A stretch of DNA of 20,422 bases from Elysia marginata (Eukaryota > Mollusca > Gastropoda > Plakobranchidae): assembly GCA_019649035.1 (NCBI GenBank), contig BMAT01000929.1, forward strand, positions 203,634 to 224,055, written 5' to 3'. The position numbers and the translations under genes were made by a program. Below are positions 17,901-20,422 of the stretch, one piece after another (the first letter of the stretch is position 1; the number at the start of each line of letters is the position of its first letter). The notes beneath the pieces are model-generated. The model had not been told where the DNA came from. It saw only the letters and a program-made list of their open reading frames with translations, and ran no database searches.

Positions 17901-19142
17901 AATTATTGCAGTTGGTTTAAACTAGAATCTAGTCTGCATTTATTATATTAATTGTAATAATTTAAAACATGAGTAAAATTCACTTCTTATAACTCAAAGG
18001 CAAAGAACACTGAAATTTTGGAAGATCTTGATTTCCACAATTTTCTAATTTTGTAAATGGATTCATTTTGTGAAAATTCAAGTCACAAATGCTTTGCACA
18101 TGTTTTCATAACAATTATTAATTAGTGAACTGTGAAGTATTTCTAAATAACTTACTCCATGTCCATAAACGTCAAGGTTAAAAAACTTTTTAAGTTTTAA
18201 AAATATTAATAATCAAAGGGTGGGAAGAGGAAAGTGAGAAATTATTTTTTAAAGGACTAGATATTTAATTAAATAAAATTTAAAAATATTTTAACTGATT
18301 AAAAGTAAAACATAGATTTTGTGGAAAGACTTCCATACCGACGCGCCAGTAAAAGTAACAAAATGAAGGAAGTCTGTTTACAAAATGGCGTCACATATAC
18401 ACTTGCGTTGTCCCGAGTGGTGAAAGAAAATTCCATTCATATAAAAATACAACGCACTAGACCAATGTCCAGTGAATATTCATCCATTAACATTGGATTA
18501 GTCATATTGTAGCAGGTAACAAGTTTAAATCTAGTGCTTTAAAATGATTTCAAAGTGGCGCGTCGGTATGGAAGTGAGGCTCCGATTTTGTTTTAAAAAT
18601 TGGCTATATTTAAGTTTTTAACAAGAATTTGTCTTTATCAGTCACAGATCTGTGGTATTATACATAAATTCACATTTTCATGAGGCAACACAAAGTTTAC
18701 ATTGTGATGATAAAATTAAAAATGGAATCTTGAATAAATATTTGGCAATGAAAAGCGCAGGAAATTCAATGCAATTTTTACCAAAGTGAAACAAGTCACA
18801 TGTGCGGGTATTGGGTCTCCAATGAAACTCATCTCCACGAATTAGGAAGGCTTCTCTGATGGCTGCCATCCCACTAACAATGATGACAAGCTGGGCATCT
18901 ATGTAAACACTGAATACATCTCCAAACTCTTTCCGTAGCCTACGCAAGGTTTCAATCGGATCTCCACGAAGCAGAGGCCTGTGGCCTACCAGTGGAAATA
19001 TGAACCATGGGTTGGGCGGGATGTTAGAGGGCCTCCTTACTGACAGCCACAGTAACAAAGAAGTTAGAGAGACAACTGCAGATATATTAGGGTGGGTATA
19101 CACCCAATCCATCAGAAAATGTACAGCTATGTAAATTGACAT
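2801..19142 (-). CDS. Clan-2 (CYP2-like) microsomal cytochrome P450, seven exons, C-terminus outside window
   Basis: A haem-thiolate monooxygenase that would sit in the endoplasmic reticulum membrane and take electrons from P450 reductase. The join is 19142-18782, 16841-16681, 14380-14153, 11658-11535, 10488-10336, 8897-8723, 2952-2801, all with GT-AG introns and matching phases, giving 451 full codons. Visible parts: an N-terminal hydrophobic anchor at about residues 23-40; a proline-rich hinge (IPPNP); C-helix WREQR at 130-134; I-helix HGTTTT at 305-310; K-helix EVQR at 375-378; PERF at 430-433; and FIPFFIG, the start of the haem loop. CYP2 proteins have about 500 residues, so some 50-60 are missing, including the cysteine ligand. 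No stop or frameshift was seen in the exons. The I helix lacks the usual acidic residue, so the substrate or chemistry may be atypical. Clan 2 is a family-level judgement; the substrate cannot be told. Confidence 0.93.
3308..4392 (-). pseudogene. Mariner transposase pseudogene (DD34E-like catalytic set)
   Basis: Cut-and-paste transposase of the IS630-Tc1-mariner superfamily, about 345 residues when whole. N-terminal helix-turn-helix region: KMELTKEDMRFYIFMDCK, then YQTVCSWVKEFNEGK and the linker SLSDCPRPGRPKS. Catalytic parts: VTGDETW (first D), FLHDNAGPHKA (second D), and YSPDLAPCEFWLFP, where the third acidic residue is E (codon GAG) 34 residues after the second D. In-frame stops occur after FNEGK (4210-4208), after LRMKKV (TGA before ARW), and after FWKWQM (3356 area). 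One base appears lost just after GDETW (about 3880), so the copy is dead. The start is either the ATG at 4392 or the one at 4368 (MELTKED), which is closer to related proteins. Confidence 0.92.
4405..4412. promoter_or_regulatory. CRE-like palindrome upstream of the mariner transposase
   Basis: A perfect TGACGTCA, the full cAMP response element consensus bound by CREB/ATF factors, 13 bases before the upstream ATG of the transposase. A half site (AACGTCA) follows at about 4429. Function is inferred only from the motif. Confidence 0.3.
4550..4567 (+). repeat. Kolobok left terminal inverted repeat
   Basis: GGGCATGTGCGAGTAATT, matched by the complement of 8587-8604 (GGGCATGTGCTACTAATT). It directly follows TTAA (4546-4549), the target duplication. 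Confidence 0.9.
4810..5025 (-). CDS. Small basic ORF in the Kolobok, divergent from the transposase (71 aa, unknown)
   Basis: An ATG at 5025 opens a 71-codon frame reading away from the transposase, starting MSNGKRTGKAESLPNCKMKV and ending HDNYIDTK before TAA. It is rich in Lys and Arg, with an SRRRKTP patch that could be nuclear or nucleic-acid binding. I recognise no family. The region is richer in G+C and CpG than its surroundings, like the first transposase exon, and the 186 bases between the two start codons could act as a shared promoter. It could instead be chance, or the first exon of a spliced gene. No acceptor-linked continuation toward the left end was identified. Confidence 0.35.
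   Translation of the reverse strand: MSNGKRTGKAESLPNCKMKVCHDLNTDITYGVLAIKSRRRKTPNGETSYMNKATRVYYSKREGHDNYIDTK
5026..5211. promoter_or_regulatory. CpG-rich gap between divergent Kolobok ORFs, putative promoter
   Basis: 186 bp with clustered CpG (for example CACGATCGTCTGCCGAACGC), in contrast to the AT-rich flanks. It lies between the divergent ATGs at 5025 (minus) and 5212 (plus). No TATA box stands out. The promoter role is inferred from position and composition only. Confidence 0.3.
5212..5613 (+). pseudogene. Kolobok transposase, N-terminal region
   Basis: The frame opens with MPRAKNKSRLHQLACARKQR, a basic start typical of this transposase group, followed by an acidic, serine-rich linker without recognisable fold. 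An AGATCT-rich patch at 5299-5320 encodes SRSSSRS. The frame ends at a TGA at 5611. One base out of frame, the next codons read RTIIDLRQLGKLIGQLACGQ, the expected continuation, so a one-base change near 5600 broke it. An intron explaining this is unlikely, because the downstream similarity continues without a gap. Confidence 0.75.
5600..5895 (+). pseudogene. Kolobok transposase, zinc-ribbon-like segment, frame-broken, up to the SINE
   Basis: Translation in shifting frames gives LIGQLACGQCKN, then VYNLSVYCPSCEEVVSC. The CxxC pairs would form a zinc ribbon before the catalytic core. Then come AYVVNKSAVLSSLVSGM and FCENMNI, the conserved phrase 'SGMgy..f..fcEnMni' of this family. At least two more small indels separate these blocks (about 5675 and about 5775). 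The segment stops at 5895, where the SINE enters the codons after ENMN. Confidence 0.7.
5896..6221 (+). mobile_element. tRNA-derived SINE inserted in the Kolobok transposase
   Basis: A 326-bp element with a tRNA-like head. The RNA polymerase III A box lies around 5906-5919 (GTGGTGTAGTGGTA) and the B box GGTTCGAGTCC at 5950-5960 is perfect. An unrelated body follows, then a tail with AAGCGCTATATAAAAATGC and an ATT repeat ending at 6221. Flanking duplications are AATATAC (5889-5895) and AATATGC (6222-6228), one mismatch. The (ATT)n tail suggests mobilisation by a LINE recognising a specific 3' end rather than an L1-type poly(A) partner; the LINE is not in the window. It lies in the same orientation as the transposase. 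Confidence 0.93.
5950..5960 (+). promoter_or_regulatory. SINE internal Pol III promoter, B box
   Basis: GGTTCGAGTCC matches the B-box consensus GGTTCGANTCC exactly. It lies about 33 bp after the A-box match, as in tRNA genes and tRNA-derived SINEs. Confidence 0.9.
6222..6618 (+). pseudogene. Kolobok transposase exon with first catalytic Asp
   Basis: After the SINE, coding resumes as MPGLHHRAFAGAA, joining the ENMN before the insertion. An in-frame TAA (about 6264) follows, then FFSKIPNLRNMVYHKTRQIV. The frame is open from 6265 to the donor at 6619. The DDE fold starts with ICVSYDGSWMTRGHTSYMG; the first catalytic Asp is at 6402-6404. Next come CVVDVLTGLVIDHHVMSSFCHTC, with a cysteine pair, and CDMNFEG at the donor AAG|GTAAGT. 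A shorter reading would take AG at 6280-6281 as an acceptor and treat 5850-6281 as an intron containing the SINE; the continuity across the SINE duplication argues against that. Confidence 0.8.
6619..6939 (+). other. Kolobok transposase intron, 321 bp
   Basis: Donor GTAAGT at 6619 and acceptor CACACTCTCTAG ending at 6939, with an AT-rich body. Splicing joins G with GG to form one glycine codon, giving NFEGSSGMMEVEAA, the conserved 'GSSgaMEv.aA' phrase of this transposase family. Both splice signals and the phase are intact. Confidence 0.85.
6940..7886 (+). pseudogene. Kolobok transposase terminal exon (second Asp and catalytic Glu), open reading frame intact
   Basis: The exon encodes about 315 residues without a stop. 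MEVEAAKILWSRSVARYGLQ leads to VMLSDGDAKTHKTI, with the second catalytic Asp at 7032-7034. Then come KEECINHVGKRLGASLRN, a middle region with CCSTDKNPQHQFCP (possible metal ligands), and RGATQNANESLHNVIWSKCP, with the catalytic Glu at 7554-7556. The C-terminus is highly basic and coiled-coil-like (KTKEAKRRQKQRQARLHREEE). In active elements the product would bind the terminal repeats and cut DNA in the nucleus. This exon alone is undamaged, but the upstream exons are broken, so the copy is inactive. Confidence 0.88.
7887..8586 (+). other. Kolobok 3' non-coding region
   Basis: About 700 bp of AT-rich sequence after the transposase stop. It has a polyadenylation signal AATAAA at 8360-8365. A block at 8441-8480 contains ATCCAATATGGCGGCC followed by the palindrome GTTGCCATGGCAAC (8466-8479). 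No ORF of note lies on either strand. Confidence 0.6.
8466..8479. promoter_or_regulatory. Perfect palindrome GTTGCCATGGCAAC (X-box-like)
   Basis: A 14-bp perfect inverted repeat that equals the RFX-family X-box consensus (two GTTGCC half sites). It lies in the Kolobok 3' region. Binding is inferred from the motif only. Confidence 0.4.
8587..8604 (-). repeat. Kolobok right terminal inverted repeat
   Basis: The minus strand reads GGGCATGTGCTACTAATT, with 16 of 18 bases identical to the left end. It is followed by TTAA at 8605-8608 and then the outer 13 bases of the mariner terminal repeat. Confidence 0.9.
8723..8897 (-). CDS. P450 exon 6 (residues 343-401, K helix with ExxR)
   Basis: The exon is 175 nt, with acceptor TTTTTCCATTAG and donor TACAG|GTCAGT, phase 1 to phase 2. 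It begins with a polar loop (EERNNTAGEGDANSVGSKSQ) longer than in most CYP2 proteins, which usually have about ten residues here. Then come LPAYLKAFVHEVQR with the ExxR pair E375/R378, and CANICPLSMAHAVAKEKFLKGYR (beta-1 and SRS5 region). An alternative acceptor CAG at 8882-8880 would shorten the loop but breaks the phase from exon 5, so the upstream TAG is preferred. Confidence 0.9.
8898..10335 (-). other. P450 intron 5, 1.44 kb
   Basis: Donor GTGAGT and acceptor CCATTAG. It contains the transposase relic at 9003-9272 on the plus strand. The rest (9273-10335) is AT-rich, with small frames of low complexity that I do not call. Confidence 0.8.
9003..9272 (+). pseudogene. Relic of a DDE transposase (IS630/Tc1-related DDE_3 type)
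   Basis: One frame, with a single TGA at 9204-9206, reads RLPKVQGQRLI, TKEGFILCC, DDRDYHCEIKSTVFEK, FEELPELTGPSCI and SYHSRK. This resembles the phrases 'GeRLI..hAG..GFi', 'gDYHgeMn...FekWfee', 'lp..pScIVmDNAsYHsrK' of DDE_3-type transposases common in invertebrates. The 'DNA' part of the second catalytic motif is missing, so it is a dead fragment. No ends or target duplication were found. Assignment rests on remembered family phrases, hence moderate confidence. Confidence 0.5.
10336..10488 (-). CDS. P450 exon 5 (residues 292-343, I helix)
   Basis: The exon is 153 nt, with acceptor CCTACAG|AG and donor CTGG|GTGAGT, phase 1 to phase 1. It carries the oxygen-binding I helix, DLLWHGTTTTGATLYWAVLY, then the J-helix start NYPDVAAKARDQVSDYL. 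The usual (A/G)Gx(D/E)T(T/S) signature reads HGTTTT here. The acidic residue next to the conserved threonine is replaced by threonine and the first residue by histidine. Codons are clean (GGA ACC ACC ACC ACT), so this is not a frameshift effect. Confidence 0.93.
10489..11534 (-). other. P450 intron 4, 1.05 kb
   Basis: Donor GTATGT, acceptor CTCCTACAG. It is AT-rich with a C run at about 10850-10861. I see no gene or bounded repeat. Confidence 0.75.
11535..11658 (-). CDS. P450 exon 4 (residues 251-291, G to H helices)
   Basis: A 124-nt exon found by translating between exons 3 and 5. Acceptor AACAG|ATT at 11661-11659 and donor GAAG|GTATGT at 11534-11533 give phase 0 in and phase 1 out. The product reads IINPVYEEHK, then EQVLDFLDVYLREM, the typical CYP2 phrase 'x-DFxDxxLxxM' between the G and I helices. 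The polypyrimidine tract before the acceptor is modest. Both neighbouring phases agree with this exon. Confidence 0.9.
11659..14152 (-). other. P450 intron 3, 2.49 kb
   Basis: Donor GTAAGA and a weak-tract acceptor AACAG. It contains a small hairpin at 12190-12211 (ACTAACAAA, 4-base loop, TTTGTTAGT). It also holds a block near 11979-12010 that resembles, inverted, the Kolobok 3' block (CCATGGTAAC and CCATATTGGATC). An open stretch at 12292-12582 on the minus strand starts only with GTG and shows no domain. Nothing else is recognisable. Confidence 0.7.
14153..14380 (-). CDS. P450 exon 3 (residues 175-250, E to G helices)
   Basis: The exon is 228 nt and phase 0 at both ends, with acceptor CCCACAG|GTC and donor TCG|GTAAGA. 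It encodes VLLHSAVFNAITCVITSRRM followed by the F-G region rich in Phe and Pro (FPNFFPFQKF). In clan-2 P450s this region forms the substrate access channel and the loop lying on the membrane. The phrase NAITCVITSRRM corresponds to the CYP2 stretch usually read as N.I..i.fG.Rf. Confidence 0.9.
14381..16680 (-). other. P450 intron 2, 2.30 kb
   Basis: Donor GTAATG, acceptor CCCACAG. It contains the inverted-repeat element at 16067-16545. The rest (14381-16066) is AT-rich and featureless to the eye. Confidence 0.75.
16067..16545. mobile_element. Non-autonomous element with 27-bp terminal inverted repeats (MITE-like, 479 bp)
   Basis: The left arm 16067-16093 and the complement of the right arm 16519-16545 share ATATATGT, two mismatched bases, then CTGTGACAAAAGGTCGT. 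Inside, a 22-bp unit with two mismatches repeats directly at 16288-16309 and 16329-16350 (starts TCATGTCAGAATCAC). A related ATCACTCGCGTCAC lies near 16500. No coding capacity. The TATA at each edge would suit a TA duplication (Tc1/mariner-like), but the exact ends are uncertain. Confidence 0.7.
16681..16841 (-). CDS. P450 exon 2 (residues 121-174, C helix)
   Basis: The exon is 161 nt, with acceptor CTAG at 16845-16842 and donor AAG|GTAATG, ending in phase 0. It encodes VICNSGKEWREQRKTTE, in which W130 and R134 form the WxxxR motif that contacts a haem propionate in P450s. It ends in EAFDPK, the D/E-helix area. The position of the WxxxR motif and both splice phases support it. Confidence 0.92.
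16842..18781 (-). other. P450 intron 1, 1.94 kb
   Basis: Donor GTAAAA, acceptor AAATCTAG. It contains the inverted-repeat element at 18329-18575 and a 16-bp palindrome CATGTATATATACATG at 17393-17408. The remaining sequence is AT-rich with no supported gene. Confidence 0.8.
18329..18575. mobile_element. MITE-like element with perfect 20-bp terminal inverted repeats, 247 bp
   Basis: ACTTCCATACCGACGCGCCA at 18329-18348 is repeated exactly in inverse at 18556-18575. The arms are GC-rich against an AT-rich intron, and the 207 bp between them have no convincing ORF. The flanks do not show an obvious target duplication, so the superfamily is open. The perfect arms suggest recent insertion or selection on the structure. 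Confidence 0.75.
18782..19142 (-). CDS. P450 exon 1 (residues 1-120, membrane anchor and N-terminal fold)
   Basis: The first ATG in frame is at 19142-19140. The frame stays open five codons further upstream, but only from a GTG, which is not a eukaryotic start, so the ATG giving MSIYIAVHF is chosen. A hydrophobic run (ISAVVSLTSLLLWLSV) is followed by RRPSNIPPNP, the basic stop-transfer and proline hinge of microsomal P450s. Next comes PLVGHRPLLRGDP, then LRKEFGDVFSVYI, a typical clan-2 A-helix/beta-1 region. The exon ends in phase 1 within a glycine codon at donor G|GTAAAA, and splicing restores FHFG-VICNSG. The length is 361 nt. No clear signal peptide cleavage site is seen, which fits a retained anchor. 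Confidence 0.92.
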
Positions 19143-20422
19143 TTTTGTGGTTTTCACTGGTAAGATATGTTCACTTTCTAGATCTACATCTAAATTATCT
19201 AGGGTCTAAGTCTGTCTCTTTAGAACTAAAGGACTGGGATCAGCTTTGACTCGGCCTAACAAGATTCCTATCAATAGTAGGCTAATTAGATCTAGATTTA
19301 GATCTAGATCTAATAGATTTCTATCGTATGTTGATAGAATCTCCAGTTTTTTTTTCTGCTACGAGCAGTATAAGATCTACAGAACAAATTAACCGATCTA
19401 GATCTAGATTGCGTTGTAAAGGCCAAGAGATCTTCCACGACCAAAGTCAGTTCATAAGACAATGCCAATGTTTAGATTAGTAGATTAGATGAGATCTATT
19501 TTATTCTAGTCCACTTTGGCTTTGCTCTTTAGTCACTCATTGTACCATCCAGATCTAGTCTACTTCTAAATCTGAAAGTGTCTTTTGTTTTCCTTTTTGC
19601 ATCTGTAACGGCATCAAATTGATATATTTAGTGTGGATAGATCTCGATCTAAGTCTGCTTAGCTCGTTGGTTTCTTTGGGCTGAAATCTCGAATCAATCA
19701 ATCGGCCCAAGAACCATGCACGGTTGCGTTCAGTAAATCTGGATTCTCTGGGAATCGTCTCCCCTGAGGATGAGTCCAAGAATCGTTGCACGAATTTCTT
19801 CACTTACGAGAGTGGGTCAATTTATAAATCCCTGACCATGAAGGGGTTCTTGGATTTTATTCCAATAAAATGTTCACATGTATGCATTACTGTAGCATCT
19901 AATATGTAATTTAGGCTGTGCAATAGATTGGGAAATTTGTTGATGACGTTATCTGTTGCTGCTCATCCCATTGCCAACATCCAAATGCCAAGTAATGAAA
20001 ACGGAATTTTGCTTCCAGAGTTTCTGCCGCCACAATATAGAAGATTGAGATGCGCCAAGTTATCAAATATCTTTACCTTAAAAGAAAAAAAAAACAACTG
20101 AAATTTATCATGAGATTTTTGAAACGTCAGAGGAACGAAGCCCATCATATTTCAAAGTAAAATTTGGGGTGAGAAAGTGTAAGAGTGGACATTAATTTTG
20201 AGGCATCCCTCATAAAAAGAAAAAGTGAATAAGTCGGCACCACGCTAAAAGTCTTGTTGGCTGTGTTTTGGGATATTCAAGACGTGATTGTATGTGACAA
20301 TCGTCAAAAAAATCATACAGTTAATGGTGAATACTAATCGGATCTTCCCAACAGATCAATAGGCCTTGTGATCTTTCAAGCAAAAGGCTAACAAAGCCTC
20401 GAAAGGGGTTTTTATTTTCGTT
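19143..20422 (-). promoter_or_regulatory. 5' flank of the P450, AGATCT-rich, no gene supported
   Basis: It should hold the P450 5' UTR and promoter. AGATCT and TAGATC words cluster at about 19178-19650 (for example 19286-19315 and 19396-19410). No clear TATA box was found on the minus strand. Open stretches at 19555-19803 (minus) lack an ATG at their start. A plus-strand frame around 19942-20090 looks protein-like but has no known domain. 20150-20422 shows nothing recognisable. Confidence 0.45.

Noticed and set aside
19745-19790. Hammerhead-ribozyme-like words (GATGAGTCC near GAATCG)
   Set aside because: The CTGATGAG core and the GAAAC partner are not present in order, and no three-stem fold is apparent.
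19555-19803. 82-codon minus-strand open frame upstream of the P450
   Set aside because: It opens with GTG rather than ATG, shows no domain and has no splice partner found.
20380-20416. Similarity of CTAACAAAGCCTCGAAAGGGG to a phage T7-type terminator leader
   Set aside because: Partial, without the terminator hairpin, and implausible in this genomic setting.

Overview
The window is AT-rich animal nuclear DNA, most likely from a mollusc and possibly a freshwater gastropod. This is inferred from a clan-2 (CYP2-like) cytochrome P450 spread over small exons with GT-AG introns, a tRNA-derived SINE ending in an ATT repeat, Kolobok and mariner DNA transposons, and many TAGATCTAGATC and TAGGCCTA words. 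There are no bacterial-style operons. The species cannot be fixed from the sequence alone.

The one host gene I can support is the P450, on the minus strand. Seven coding exons fit together with consistent codon phases: 19142-18782, 16841-16681, 14380-14153, 11658-11535, 10488-10336, 8897-8723 and 2952-2801. They encode about 451 residues with a membrane anchor, the C-helix WxxxR, the I helix, ExxR and PERF. The last donor lies just inside the haem-binding loop, so the exon with the cysteine ligand is expected left of base 1. Bases above 19142 are 5' flank, rich in AGATCT words.

Intron 6 (2953-8722) has been enlarged by nested insertion. A mariner (3237-8621, TA duplication, transposase on the minus strand) carries in its right terminal repeat a Kolobok-type element (4550-8604, TTAA duplication, spliced DDE transposase on the plus strand). 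That element's transposase frame is in turn interrupted by a SINE (5896-6221). Removing the Kolobok and one TTAA leaves a 1,326-bp mariner, the normal size. The Kolobok also has a small divergent minus-strand ORF (4810-5025) across a CpG-rich gap.

Other introns hold smaller elements: a solo LTR of 717 bp with a GTTGA duplication (1404-2120), a transposase relic (9003-9272), and two non-coding elements with terminal inverted repeats (16067-16545 and 18329-18575). Bases 1-2440 also contain a recurring 18-bp motif ending GTTATGTCC at roughly regular spacing, interrupted by the LTR. Introns 3 and 4 show nothing recognisable beyond AT-rich sequence and small hairpins.
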